Below, piece by piece: positions 1 through 6,894 of a stretch of DNA of 10,678 nt. The translations under genes were made by a program, and so were the position numbers. Within the stretch, counting starts at the first letter, position 1, and the number at the start of each line of letters is the position of its first letter. The stretch covers positions 1-10,678 of the forward strand of contig SLQK01000292.1 of NCBI GenBank assembly GCA_007131525.1, written 5' to 3'. The notes beneath the pieces are model-generated. The model worked only from the letters and a program-made list of their open reading frames with translations, searched no databases and was not told the DNA's origin. The DNA comes from Nitriliruptoraceae bacterium (lineage in GTDB: Bacteria > Actinomycetota > Nitriliruptoria > Nitriliruptorales > Nitriliruptoraceae).

Positions 1-66
1 ACCCACCGGCGGGTCGCCGCTGTGCTCACCTACCTCCGCGACGCCGGCCGGGCGCACCCGCTGTGA
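1..66 (+). CDS. 3' end of a gene cut by the window edge
   Basis: Reading frame 1 from the first base gives 21 codons ending in TGA at 64-66. The peptide ends RDAGRAHPL and looks helical. Twenty of the 21 sense codons end in G or C, and the stop falls 25 nt before the convergent copper ATPase stop, as expected for tail-to-tail genes. Frame 2 is also open with high GC3 but would run on into the ATPase, so frame 1 is preferred. The piece is too short to name a family. The 25 nt between the two stops show no clear terminator. Confidence 0.42.
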   Translation, partial: THRRVAAVLTYLRDAGRAHPL

Positions 67-91
67 GCAGCGCTACCGCCGCAAGCTCGGG

Positions 92-2167
92 TCACCCGGA
101 CGGTGCCGCCGCGGACAGCTCGACGCGCCGCAGCAGCTGGGCGTTGAGCGCCACGACCACGGTCGAGGTCGACATGAGGATCGCGCCGACCGCGACGGGG
201 AGGATGACGCCGATGGGCGCGAGGACCCCGGCGGCCAGGGGCAGCGCGACGATGTTGTAGCCCGCGGCCCACCACAGGTTCTGGAGCATCTTGCGGTAGG
301 TCGCCCGGGAGAGGTGGCGGATCGCCACCACCCCTCGGGGGTCGTCCGAGGCGAGGATGATGCCCGCCGACTCGATCGCGACATCCGTCCCCGCCCCGAT
401 GGCGATCCCGACCGTGGCGCGGGCCAGCGCGGGCGCGTCGTTGATGCCGTCCCCGACCATCGCGACGCTGCGGCCCTCCTCCAAGGGCGCCGCGACCTTG
501 CCGGCCTTGTCCTCCGGCAGGACCTCGGCGAACACCTCGTCGATGTCCAGCTCGGCACCGACCGCCTCGGCGACCTGCCGGGCGTCCCCGGTGATCATCG
601 CCACCGTCACGCCGGCCTCGTGGAGGCGTGCGACCGCCTCCCGCGACACCTCCCGCACCTGGTCCTCCAGCGCCAGCGCCCCGATGATCGTGCCGTCACG
701 CACGACGTGGAGGACCGCCGCACCACGCTCGCGCCAGGCGCGGACGTCCTCATCGAGCTCGTCGGGCACGGTGAGGTCACGATCCCTGAGCAGGGCCGGA
801 CCCCCGACGGCGACCGAGTGGCCGTCGACCTCGGCCTGGACACCGCGACCGGTCATCGACTCGAACCCACGGGCGGGCGGCAGGTCGCCGAGCTGCTCCC
901 GGGCGTGGGCGTGGATCGCACGGGCCAGCGGGTGCTCCGAGTCGGCCTCCGCGGCGCCTGCCAGTCGGAGCACCTCGTCCTCCTCCCGACCGTCGGCGGC
1001 CGCGATCGCCGCGACCCGGTGCTCGCCGAGGGTCAGCGTGCCGGTCTTGTCGAACAGCACGGTGTCGACGGTGCGCATGGCCTCCAACGCCAGCCGGTCC
1101 TTCACGAGGATCCCTGACCGGGCGGACTTCGAGGTCGAGATGGCGGTCACCAGCGGGATCGCCAACCCCAGCGCGTGGGGACAGGCGATGACGAGCACCG
1201 TCACCGACCGGTTCAGGGCGAAGGCCGGCTGCCCGACCGCCACCCACACCACCGCCGTGATCGCCGCGGCCACCACGGCGACGTAGAACAGCAACGCCGC
1301 GGCTCGGTCGGCCAGGCGCTGGGTCCTCGACCTCGACGCCTGCGCCTCCTCCACCATCCGCTGGATGCCGGCGAGGGTGGTGTCGTCGCCGACCGCCTCG
1401 ACCCGCACGCGCAGGCTGGCGTCGGCCACCACGGTGGCGGCCACCACCCGCTCGCCCTCACTGCGTGACACCGGTGTGGACTCCCCCGTGATCATCGACT
1501 CGTCGACATCCGCCGCCCCCTCGACGATCTCACCGTCAGCGGGCACCCGGCCGCCGGGCCGCACCAGGACGACATCACCGACCACGAGTTCGGTGACCTT
1601 GACCGTCTCCGTGCCGCCGTCGTCGGTCACCCGCTCCGCCTCGTCGGGGAGCATCTCGGCGAGGGCCTCGAGCGCACCGGTGGCCTGCCCCACCGCACGC
1701 ATCTCGACCCAGTGACCCAGCAGCATCACCGCGATCAGCAGGGCCAGCTCCCACCAGATCTCGGTATCGAACAGCCCCAGCGAGGTCGCGAGCGAGGCAA
1801 CGTAGGCGACCGTGATCGCCATGGCGATCAACAGCATCATGCCGGGCTGCCAGGGCCGGATCTCGGACCTCGCCCCGACCAGGAACGGCCAGCCGCCGTA
1901 GAAGAAGATGATCGAGCCGAGCACCGGTGCGAGCAGCTGCTCCCCGACGATCTGCGGGGCGGTGTAGCCGAACCAGTCCTGGATCATCGGCGACCAGATC
2001 ACCACCGGCACCGAGAGCACCAACGTCAGCCAGAAGCGATCGCGGAACTGCGCGGCGTGATCGTCGTGTCCCGCGTGTCCGCCGTGGTCGCGGTGACCGT
2101 CGCCGTGGTCGTCGTGCTCGTGCTCCGCGTCACGCGTGCGCTGCCGTGTCCCCTGCTGGTCGGTCAT
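92..2167 (-). CDS. copB: CopB-type copper-translocating P-type ATPase (P1B, CPH motif)
   Basis: A 691-residue heavy-metal P-type ATPase that should use ATP to export copper across the cytoplasmic membrane. The N-terminus has no CxxC metal-binding domain; it has eight His within residues 16-37. The actuator loop carries TGES (228-231). The transmembrane metal motif is CPH (C329-H331), which defines the CopB subclass as opposed to CPC CopA. The phosphorylation motif DKTGT starts at D373; the nucleotide-domain His-Pro is H412-P413; the hinge GDGIND is at 572-577. YN (637-638) and MSxST (665-669) in the last membrane segments also fit CopB. Length is normal. The ATG at 2167 has AAGGA six bases upstream. 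It follows the PDZ/Lon-like gene by 77 nt with no clear promoter between, so co-transcription is likely. CopB-class pumps have been linked to Cu(II), Cu(I) or Ag; the exact ion is inferred. Confidence 0.95.
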   Translation of the reverse strand: MTDQQGTRQRTRDAEHEHDDHGDGHRDHGGHAGHDDHAAQFRDRFWLTLVLSVPVVIWSPMIQDWFGYTAPQIVGEQLLAPVLGSIIFFYGGWPFLVGARSEIRPWQPGMMLLIAMAITVAYVASLATSLGLFDTEIWWELALLIAVMLLGHWVEMRAVGQATGALEALAEMLPDEAERVTDDGGTETVKVTELVVGDVVLVRPGGRVPADGEIVEGAADVDESMITGESTPVSRSEGERVVAATVVADASLRVRVEAVGDDTTLAGIQRMVEEAQASRSRTQRLADRAAALLFYVAVVAAAITAVVWVAVGQPAFALNRSVTVLVIACPHALGLAIPLVTAISTSKSARSGILVKDRLALEAMRTVDTVLFDKTGTLTLGEHRVAAIAAADGREEDEVLRLAGAAEADSEHPLARAIHAHAREQLGDLPPARGFESMTGRGVQAEVDGHSVAVGGPALLRDRDLTVPDELDEDVRAWRERGAAVLHVVRDGTIIGALALEDQVREVSREAVARLHEAGVTVAMITGDARQVAEAVGAELDIDEVFAEVLPEDKAGKVAAPLEEGRSVAMVGDGINDAPALARATVGIAIGAGTDVAIESAGIILASDDPRGVVAIRHLSRATYRKMLQNLWWAAGYNIVALPLAAGVLAPIGVILPVAVGAILMSTSTVVVALNAQLLRRVELSAAAPSG

Positions 2168-2244
2168 GACCGGTCCTTGGGTCGAAGCTGCACCGGGCGT
2201 GGTCCCGGCGGCGCCGTCGCGCCACCGTCCGCGCTGAGGAGGTG

Positions 2245-3234
2245 TCAGTGGCCCAGCGCGGCGATGGCGTCCTGCAGCGTGGCCACACCGATGACCTCGA
2301 GCTCAGGCGGTGCCGCCGCCTCCGCGATGTCGAGCAGCGCCTCGGGGACCAGGAACACCTCGGCGTCGACCAGCAGCGCGCCACGGACCTTGGCGGCCAC
2401 TGCCTCGACGGGACCGACGTTGCCGTCCAGGTCGATCGCGCCCGTGCCTGCGATGACGCGACCACCACCGAGCGACTCCTCGGTCGCGGCGTCGTAGGCG
2501 CCGAGGGCGAACACCAGCCCGGCTGACGGCCCCCCGATCTGCCGATCCTCGACCGCCCGCGCCTCCACCGGCGCGTCGATGCGCAGGTCGACCGTGGTCA
2601 CGAGCACCCCGAGGCCGACCTGCCCCACGTCCGTCCCCGTGTCCAGTGGGACCAACTCCAGCGCGCGTGTCAGCTCCTGCCCGTCGCGGAGGACGGTGAT
2701 CTCCACCTGCTCCCCGGCGACGCGGTCACCGAGGACCGCCACCAGCTCACTGGCCAGGGCCACCTCGGTGTCATCGACGGCGATGATGACATCCCCCTCC
2801 TCGAAGGCCTCGGCGCCAGGGGTCCCGGGGAGCGTCGCGAGGATCCGGGCTCCGTCGCCATCGACCGTCACATCCATGCCCGCGGCGTCCAGTCCGACAG
2901 CGACCGCCGCGCGGATGCTCTCCCGGAACAGCTCCCGCTGGAACTCCTCGAAACGTTCCTGGTCCACGTCGGGGGGGACCAGGCCTGGCAGGAGCGTCAG
3001 TTCCCGGTCACCCACGACGAGCACCCGGGTAGCGGTCGCGACCGTCGCTGGCTCGAGCCGCACGACGGTGATGTGGAGCTCCTCCGGCAGCTCGCTCGGC
3101 AGCCCGTCGTCCAGCTCGATGACCTCCGGCACCGCGATCGCAGGGGACGCCTCGGTCACCGCCAGGGGCATGGGAACGACCAGTGCGGCCCAGACCAGCA
3201 GCAGGACCGCGACAGCGAACACCAGCTTGCGCAT
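2245..3234 (-). CDS. PDZ domain Lon-like Ser/Lys protease (YlbL-type, S16)
   Basis: A 329-residue protein with an N-terminal signal-anchor (residues 4-26), a PDZ domain at about 128-195 (GxxAFEEGDVIIAVDD core) and a C-terminal Lon-type proteolytic domain. The catalytic Ser lies in GGPSAGL (S237) and the catalytic Lys is K282 in AAKVRGAL; the TGAIDLDGNVGPV block between them is the usual Lon-domain signature. There is no AAA ATPase module, as in the YlbL/secreted-PDZ S16 family of Gram-positives, so the protease should be membrane-anchored and face outward. The ATG at 3234 overlaps the M50 stop as TGATG, so translation is probably coupled. YlbL relatives are linked to extracytoplasmic quality control; the substrate here is unknown. 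Pairing with a site-2 protease suggests sequential cleavage, but that is inference. Confidence 0.9.
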   Translation of the reverse strand: MRKLVFAVAVLLLVWAALVVPMPLAVTEASPAIAVPEVIELDDGLPSELPEELHITVVRLEPATVATATRVLVVGDRELTLLPGLVPPDVDQERFEEFQRELFRESIRAAVAVGLDAAGMDVTVDGDGARILATLPGTPGAEAFEEGDVIIAVDDTEVALASELVAVLGDRVAGEQVEITVLRDGQELTRALELVPLDTGTDVGQVGLGVLVTTVDLRIDAPVEARAVEDRQIGGPSAGLVFALGAYDAATEESLGGGRVIAGTGAIDLDGNVGPVEAVAAKVRGALLVDAEVFLVPEALLDIAEAAAPPELEVIGVATLQDAIAALGH

Positions 3235-4424
3235 CAGCGATCCGCCTGCGGGAGGTGGCCGGGATCGTCGGGCCGCGCCGACGATGTCGCCGGGGCCCGC
3301 TGCTCTCCGAGTTGGAGGGTCCGTCGGACCACGCGGTCGAGCTGCTCCGGCGTGACCACGCCCTCGATCCGTTCGGCACCCTCCTCGCCGGAGGTGACGA
3401 CGAGGGGCCGGCCGTCGGCCATCTCGCGGAGCGCGTCGGTGATCTCCGCACCACCGTCGACCGACGGCAGCGCATCGACCGGCAGCATGACCTCCGACAC
3501 CGGGGTGCCGGCACGCCGCTCCTCGGGCAGCCGCGCGATGTGGTCGAACAGCAGGACGCCGACGGTGCGGCCGTCGCGGGTGATCGCGAGGCTCCGCTCA
3601 GGCCCCACCCGCAGCTGCTCCACCGCGATGGCGAGGTCGGCGTCGGCAGGCAGCGTGGTGAGCTCGTCGCGGAGCAGCAGCTCACCCACGGTGAGTCCTC
3701 GCAGCGCCTCGCCGATCGCGTGTTGTGCGATCTCGCTCTGGGCGGCGAAGGCGAGGAAGGCGCCGATGACCATGAGCCAGATCCCGCCGATGGCAGCCGC
3801 GGGGAGGAACAGCAGCTGCAGGACACCGACGCTGACGAGCGCCGCGGCCAGGACCTGACCGGTCCGGGCCGCGAACCTCACTGCCCGACCTCGGTCTCCG
3901 GTCACCGACCACACCAACGCGCGCAGGATGCGGCCCCCGTCCAGCGGCGCGCCCGGCAGCAGGTTGAACAGGCCGAGCGCGAGGTTGATCCACCCGAGCA
4001 GGCCGGCGACGTCAGCGACCACCTCGAGTCCGGCCTGCCCGCTGTAGAACGCGATCAGGCCGAAGATCGCCGCGAGCACGATGCTCGAGAAGGGGCCGAT
4101 CGCCGTGACGGCGAACTCGTCACGCGGACGGCGGATGTCGGAGGCCATCTCGGTGACGCCGCCGAACAGGAACAACGTGATACCGCCGACCTCGACCCCC
4201 CGGTGCTGCGCCTCGAGCGCGTGGGCGAACTCGTGGATCAGCACCGAGAGGAAGAACAGCGCCGCGCCCACCACGGCCATGAGCACCGCCGGCGTCGAGG
4301 CGTAGCCGACGAACACGAACCGGCTCCAGAAGCTCCACCCCACCAGCAGCGCGATGATCACCCATGACCGGTGGATGCGCACCTCGATGCCCGAGAGCGA
4401 CCCGATGGTGATCCGTTGGCCCAC
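3234..4424 (-). CDS. Site-2 protease (M50, Rip/SpoIVFB-like) with CBS-like C-terminus
   Basis: A 396-residue polytopic zinc metalloprotease that should cut substrates within the membrane. Zinc ligands and catalytic Glu are in HEFAH (H64, E65, H68); the third ligand is D162 in NLLPGAPLDGG. Hydrophobic segments flank both motifs (about 21-40, 46-64, 105-127, 140-158, 190-227). The tail from about 243 resembles a degenerate CBS pair (TVGELLL, then SEVMLPVDALPSV), as in the M50-CBS subfamily. I chose the GTG at 4424: AGGAGGGGGG lies just upstream and the family's N-terminus (TIGSLSGIEVRIHRSW) begins right after it. The frame stays open to 4760, but that stretch reads antisense-like and overlaps the STAS gene in another frame. 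CBS modules often bind adenosyl nucleotides; the ligand and substrate here are unknown. Confidence 0.92.
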   Translation of the reverse strand: MGQRITIGSLSGIEVRIHRSWVIIALLVGWSFWSRFVFVGYASTPAVLMAVVGAALFFLSVLIHEFAHALEAQHRGVEVGGITLFLFGGVTEMASDIRRPRDEFAVTAIGPFSSIVLAAIFGLIAFYSGQAGLEVVADVAGLLGWINLALGLFNLLPGAPLDGGRILRALVWSVTGDRGRAVRFAARTGQVLAAALVSVGVLQLLFLPAAAIGGIWLMVIGAFLAFAAQSEIAQHAIGEALRGLTVGELLLRDELTTLPADADLAIAVEQLRVGPERSLAITRDGRTVGVLLFDHIARLPEERRAGTPVSEVMLPVDALPSVDGGAEITDALREMADGRPLVVTSGEEGAERIEGVVTPEQLDRVVRRTLQLGEQRAPATSSARPDDPGHLPQADR

Positions 4425-4508
4425 GGCGCTGGCACCCCCCTCCTGATCGGTGGTGCGGGTCGCGAGATCGGCGACCGGGCCCCTGGCATGGTCGGGTCGA
4501 CCAGCTCG

Positions 4509-4526
4509 GTCCCGGTCGATCGGGAC
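4509..4526 (-). terminator. Hairpin after the STAS-like gene
   Basis: A perfect 6-bp stem (GTCCCG / CGGGAC) with a 6-nt loop begins 11 nt after the STAS stop codon. There is no T-tract on the minus strand, so it may be a weak or Rho-assisted terminator or an RNA-stabilising stem. It lies within the 112-nt gap that separates the STAS gene from the M50 gene and hints that the M50 operon may be transcribed separately. Confidence 0.3.
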
Positions 4527-4536
4527 GCAGCGGTGG

Positions 4537-4890
4537 TCACTCGAGCCAGGCCCAGGCCTTGGGCTCGTCGTCGGAGGAGAAGGTCTGGAGCTCCACCGGG
4601 GTCGCTCCGGCTGCCTTCGACAGCAGCTGGGTCGCGGTGTCATCGGTGACGACGGCGACGCGCTCCACGTCGTCACGGTTCTCCCGGACGAAGCTGAGGC
4701 GCTCGTCCAGCGCGGTGAAGAAGCTCGACAGCTCGAGATCGGAGAGACGGAACAGCACACGGATCGTGCCGTGCCGGGCGATCTCGTCGCGCAACTCGCT
4801 GGCCAGCTGGGTGTACTCGTCCGCGGTCACCTCACCCGACAGGGAGTAGCCGACGATCTCGTCGTGGCTCTTCTCGAGTCGACGCATCAT
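4537..4890 (-). CDS. SpoIIAA-like / STAS-fold small protein
   Basis: A 117-residue soluble protein. The opening (MRRLEKSHDEIVGYSLSGEV), then a helix (TADEYTQLASELRDEI), a strand with IRVLFRL, and the late VERVAVVTDD match the SpoIIAA-like/STAS-SEC14 family, whose members are small alpha/beta proteins of mostly unknown cellular role. The start at 4890 is chosen because GGAAGG sits seven bases upstream; ATGs at 4905 and 4932 lack such a site. There are no membrane segments or metal motifs. It is divergent from the MFS gene and 112 nt upstream of the M50 gene on the same strand, so it may be the first gene of that transcription unit or a monocistron. The family call rests on overall pattern, without a catalytic signature. 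Confidence 0.78.
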   Translation of the reverse strand: MMRRLEKSHDEIVGYSLSGEVTADEYTQLASELRDEIARHGTIRVLFRLSDLELSSFFTALDERLSFVRENRDDVERVAVVTDDTATQLLSKAAGATPVELQTFSSDDEPKAWAWLE

Positions 4891-4924
4891 GCTCGTGCCT
4901 TCCATCGGTGACGGGGCTGTGTCC

Positions 4925-4950
4925 AGACGCACGCACCATCACGTGCGTCT
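4925..4950. promoter_or_regulatory. Perfect 9-bp inverted repeat upstream of the STAS gene
   Basis: AGACGCACG (4925-4933) and CGTGCGTCT (4942-4950) are perfect reverse complements separated by 8 nt. The repeat lies 35-60 nt before the STAS start codon, just downstream of a possible -10 element on the minus strand. That is a typical place for a repressor operator or a 5' leader hairpin. I cannot assign a regulator family. Confidence 0.5.
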
Positions 4951-4956
4951 CACCTC

Positions 4957-4962
4957 ACCGTA
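4957..4962 (-). promoter_or_regulatory. Possible -10 element for the STAS gene
   Basis: The minus strand reads TTTACGGT here, with TACGGT matching the actinobacterial TANNNT -10 pattern in an otherwise very GC-rich stretch. No convincing -35 is seen 16-18 nt upstream. A start about 7 nt downstream would put the 9-bp inverted repeat at +1 and in the early leader. Confidence 0.28.
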
Positions 4963-5042
4963 AAGGCCCCAGCAGGGCTCCGGGGCGTCGGCACGGACGA
5001 ACGGCCACGCCCATCCGTGCCTGCCGCGGCGGAAGCCACCGT

Positions 5043-5093
5043 GCAGCGGTCGCTAAGGGCGTGAAGCAGCGGTGTCCCACGCGGGTACCGCTG
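5043..5093. promoter_or_regulatory. GCAGCGGT direct repeat and 7-bp hairpin in the MFS upstream region
   Basis: GCAGCGGT occurs at 5043-5050 and again at 5066-5073. The second copy opens a stem-loop: CAGCGGT (5067-5073) pairs with ACCGCTG (5087-5093), and inside it CCC (5076-5078) pairs with GGG (5083-5085) around ACGC. The structure lies about 145 nt before the MFS start. It could be an operator or a leader RNA element; no regulator can be named. Confidence 0.4.
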
Positions 5094-5127
5094 GCCCTAC
5101 CTCGTGGGCCGTTCGCCTCAGGGTGGC

Positions 5128-5152
5128 CCCAACCAGCCCCCGTAGGGTTGGG
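5128..5152. promoter_or_regulatory. CCCAACC/GGTTGGG inverted repeat, operator-like
   Basis: CCCAACC (5128-5134) and GGTTGGG (5146-5152) form a perfect 7-bp inverted repeat around an 11-nt C-rich centre ending CCCCCGTAG. The TAGGGT at 5143-5148 fits the TANNNT -10 pattern, without a good -35. The G/C-tract pseudopalindrome is reminiscent of CsoR/RcnR-type copper or nickel operators, but the match is loose. It abuts GGACGTCC (5151-5158), an 8-bp palindrome. Confidence 0.35.
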
Positions 5153-5185
5153 ACGTCCGCGGGAACGCACGCTCCCACGGGTCGG

Positions 5186-5203
5186 CGGACGCCACCACGT
5201 CCG
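5186..5203. promoter_or_regulatory. CGGACG/CGTCCG stem close to the MFS ribosome site
   Basis: A perfect 6-bp inverted repeat with a 6-nt loop (CCACCA) ends about 23 nt before the GGAG Shine-Dalgarno (5226-5229) of the MFS gene. It could affect initiation if it is part of the transcript. Apart from the elements listed, the 347-nt divergent region 4891-5237 shows no gene with a credible start. Confidence 0.3.
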
Positions 5204-5237
5204 ACTGCACCGCTCGACACCGGACGGAGCGACTGCC

Positions 5238-6626
5238 ATGACGAGCCCGCAGGAACCCGAGATCGCCGGGGCCCACCCAGCCGACCGCGTGCCGCGCCGC
5301 GGCTACGTGGTCCTCCTCGCCGGGCTGCTGTCGAACTTCAGCGTCGGCATCCTCTACACCTGGAGCAACATCCGGGACTCCCTCGAGGGCTACGAAGAGT
5401 GGGCCGTCTCCCAGCTGACGATCCCGTTCTCCATCGGAGGGTTGACCTTCGCCCTGCTGCTGATCGTGGCCGGCGCCCTACAGGACCGTTACGGACCCCG
5501 CCCGGTCATGATCGCAGGGACCATCATGGTCGGCGGCGGCACGATCCTCAGCGGGCTGGTGACGCGCACCCCAGGGCTGTTCTTCGTCTCCTTCGGCGTG
5601 ATCGTCGGAGCCGGGCTCGCCTTCGTCTACGCCTGCCCACGGCCGGCAGCGATGAAGTGGTTCGACCCGTCACGCAAGGGGATGATCAACGGCCTCGTCG
5701 TCACCGGGTTCGGACTCGGCGCGCTGTGGCTCGGGCCGACCCAGCTGCTGCTGCTCAACACCTTCGGCTACTCGCTCGAGCGGACCCTCGTGATCCTTGG
5801 GTTGCTGATCCTGGCGATCGGGCTGCCCTGCGCCGCCGCGATGGTGGACCCGCCCGCGGGCTACGTGCCCCCGGCCCCTGCGCGCGCCAGGAAGCAGTCC
5901 GCCGGCGAGACGCACAGCCACGCTCCGAGCGTCGGCCTGCGCACCGCCATGGGCACCCCGCAAGCCTGGATGCTGCTGGCCATCTACGCCCTCTTCTGCT
6001 CCGCCGGCGCGATGGTCATCGGCAGCGTCGGCAGCATCATGAGCACGCAGACCGTGGGAGGCCTCGACGGCGCGCTTGGCCCGAGCCTGGCCGTGCTGCT
6101 GCCGTTGGCCGTACCGATCCTGGCGATCACCAACGCGATGGGTCGGACCACCGGCGGCATCGGGTCCGACTACCTCGGCCGCCGAGGCACCTACGTCGTG
6201 ATGCACGTGCTGCTGCTGGTCAACATGTTCCTGCTGCAGTTCTGGACGACCCCATCGTTGATCCTCGCCGGGGCGCTCGTCGCCGGCGCCTGCTACGGCG
6301 CCGCACTGGCCGTGACCCCATCCATCGTGGCGGACTACTTCGGCCTCAAGGCCTACGGCGCGAACTACGGCTTCGTGTTCTTCGGGTGGGGGATCTCGCT
6401 GCTGCTGGGCCCCCAGATCGGCTCCAGCGTGCTGGCGGCCACCGGCAGCTACGTCGGTGCGTACTACGCCGCGATCGGACTGCTGTCGGTGTCGCTGCTG
6501 CTCGTCCTCCTGCTGCGCCAGCCCCGTTTCTCTGCCGAGCAGGTGCTCGACGGCAGCGTGCCGGCAGCCGTGACAGCCCCCGTGGCGATCCGGTCGCGCG
6601 AGCCCGCGCCGGTCCCGGCTGCGTGA
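5238..6626 (+). CDS. MFS transporter, OFA (oxalate/formate antiporter-like) family
   Basis: A 462-residue, roughly 12-helix major facilitator protein. The first helix reads SNFSVGILYTWSNI, typical of the OFA family founded by OxlT. MFS motif A (GxLxDRYGPRP) is at 79-89 and its half-repeat GRTTGGIGSDYLGRR at 302-316. The late segment DYFGLKAYGANYGFVFFGWG (367-386) is also the OFA pattern. A cytoplasmic central loop of about 35 residues (205-240) contains THSHA. OFA members exchange small carboxylates such as oxalate/formate, or are of unknown substrate; the substrate here cannot be read. I chose the ATG at 5238 because GGAG lies eight bases upstream and the protein begins near the first helix; the frame stays open back to 4908 but that part is non-MFS. 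It is the only complete plus-strand gene, divergent from the metal and protease genes. Confidence 0.9.
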   Translation: MTSPQEPEIAGAHPADRVPRRGYVVLLAGLLSNFSVGILYTWSNIRDSLEGYEEWAVSQLTIPFSIGGLTFALLLIVAGALQDRYGPRPVMIAGTIMVGGGTILSGLVTRTPGLFFVSFGVIVGAGLAFVYACPRPAAMKWFDPSRKGMINGLVVTGFGLGALWLGPTQLLLLNTFGYSLERTLVILGLLILAIGLPCAAAMVDPPAGYVPPAPARARKQSAGETHSHAPSVGLRTAMGTPQAWMLLAIYALFCSAGAMVIGSVGSIMSTQTVGGLDGALGPSLAVLLPLAVPILAITNAMGRTTGGIGSDYLGRRGTYVVMHVLLLVNMFLLQFWTTPSLILAGALVAGACYGAALAVTPSIVADYFGLKAYGANYGFVFFGWGISLLLGPQIGSSVLAATGSYVGAYYAAIGLLSVSLLLVLLLRQPRFSAEQVLDGSVPAAVTAPVAIRSREPAPVPAA

Positions 6627-6655
6627 CGCCTCGGGATCGAGGGAGCCGCGAGGCG
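6627..6655 (+). terminator. Hairpin immediately after the MFS stop codon
   Basis: CGCCTCG (6627-6633) and CGAGGCG (6649-6655) form a perfect 7-bp stem starting at the first base after TGA. It can be extended by two G-C pairs inside with one bulged base. No T-run follows, which is common for high-GC Actinobacteria, so factor-independent strength is uncertain. Confidence 0.45.
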
Positions 6656-6696
6656 GGAGGCTCGCCGAGCTGCAGCCTTGCCGGCTGAGCGCGGGT

Positions 6697-6724
6697 GGGT
6701 GCGCGCGGGCGGGTGCGCGCGGGC
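6697..6724. repeat. 14-bp perfect tandem duplication
   Basis: GGGTGCGCGCGGGC occurs twice head to tail with no mismatch (6697-6710 and 6711-6724), in non-coding, almost pure G/C sequence. It probably arose by replication slippage. Confidence 0.85.
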
Positions 6725-6750
6725 CCGGTGCGCCCGCGGGTCCATGCGCC

Positions 6751-6784
6751 CGCGAGCCGGTGTGCGCGCGAGCCGGTGTGCGCG
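6751..6784. repeat. 16-bp perfect tandem duplication
   Basis: CGCGAGCCGGTGTGCG occurs twice head to tail (6751-6766, 6767-6782), with two further matching bases. The second copy runs directly into the first 32-nt palindromic unit. Confidence 0.85.
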
Positions 6785-6813
6785 AGAATCAGCGGGTAGC
6801 TGCTGCTTCTCGC
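6782..6813. repeat. 32-nt palindromic repeat unit 1 (REP-like)
   Basis: The ends GCGAGAA (6782-6788) and TTCTCGC (6807-6813) are perfect 7-bp complements. Inside, CAGC (6790-6793) pairs with GCTG (6802-6805). It shares the frame GCGA..A.CAGCG .. GCTGC...TCGC and the exact 32-nt length with units 2 and 4. Confidence 0.65.
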
Positions 6814-6877
6814 GGCTGGGGAGCGGGCAGCACCCGCTCCGCGTGGTGAGGCTGCGAGAAGCAGCGCCTATCCGCTG
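6790..6877. repeat. 24-bp imperfect inverted repeat enclosing a hairpin
   Basis: Bases 6790-6813 and 6854-6877 are reverse complements at 21 of 24 positions, with a perfect 12-bp core (6802-6813 with 6854-6865). The 40-nt spacer holds its own perfect 8-bp hairpin, GGAGCGGG / CCCGCTCC with loop CAGCA (6820-6840). The whole 88 nt could fold as a two-tier stem or cruciform, and may also serve as a bidirectional terminator between the convergent MFS and ferritin genes. Confidence 0.7.
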
Positions 6878-6885
6878 CAAGTCGC
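6854..6885. repeat. 32-nt palindromic repeat unit 2 (REP-like)
   Basis: GCGA at one end and TCGC at the other enclose, after three unpaired bases on each side, the stem GCAGCG (6861-6866) / CGCTGC (6873-6878). The layout is the same as in unit 4. Confidence 0.65.
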
Positions 6886-6894
6886 ACCCAGGGG

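Noticed and set aside
92..2167. KdpB or zinc/cadmium P-type ATPase
   Set aside because: The CPH motif, His-rich N-terminus and MSxST in the last helix fit CopB; KdpB lacks CPx and ZntA-type pumps carry CPC with a different last-helix Asp.
3183..4367. Long plus-strand open frame (394 codons) opposite the M50 protease gene
   Set aside because: Antisense to a protein with intact HEFAH and LDGG motifs; its translation is R/H/D/Q-rich with no domain, as expected from the GC-rich complementary strand.
4425..4760. Longer form of the M50 protease starting at 4760
   Set aside because: The extra N-terminal part has no membrane or protease pattern, overlaps the STAS gene in another frame, and lacks the AGGAGG-type site seen before the GTG at 4424.
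4908..5237. N-terminal extension of the MFS protein to the ATG at 4908
   Set aside because: The 110 extra residues are Arg/Pro-rich and unlike MFS, and would run through the divergent promoter region; GGAG before 5238 is the better start.
5072..6688. Long plus-strand open frame (538 codons) overlapping the MFS gene in another frame
   Set aside because: Extremely Arg/Pro-rich, no recognisable domain, and it covers a clear 12-helix transporter with a good ribosome site.
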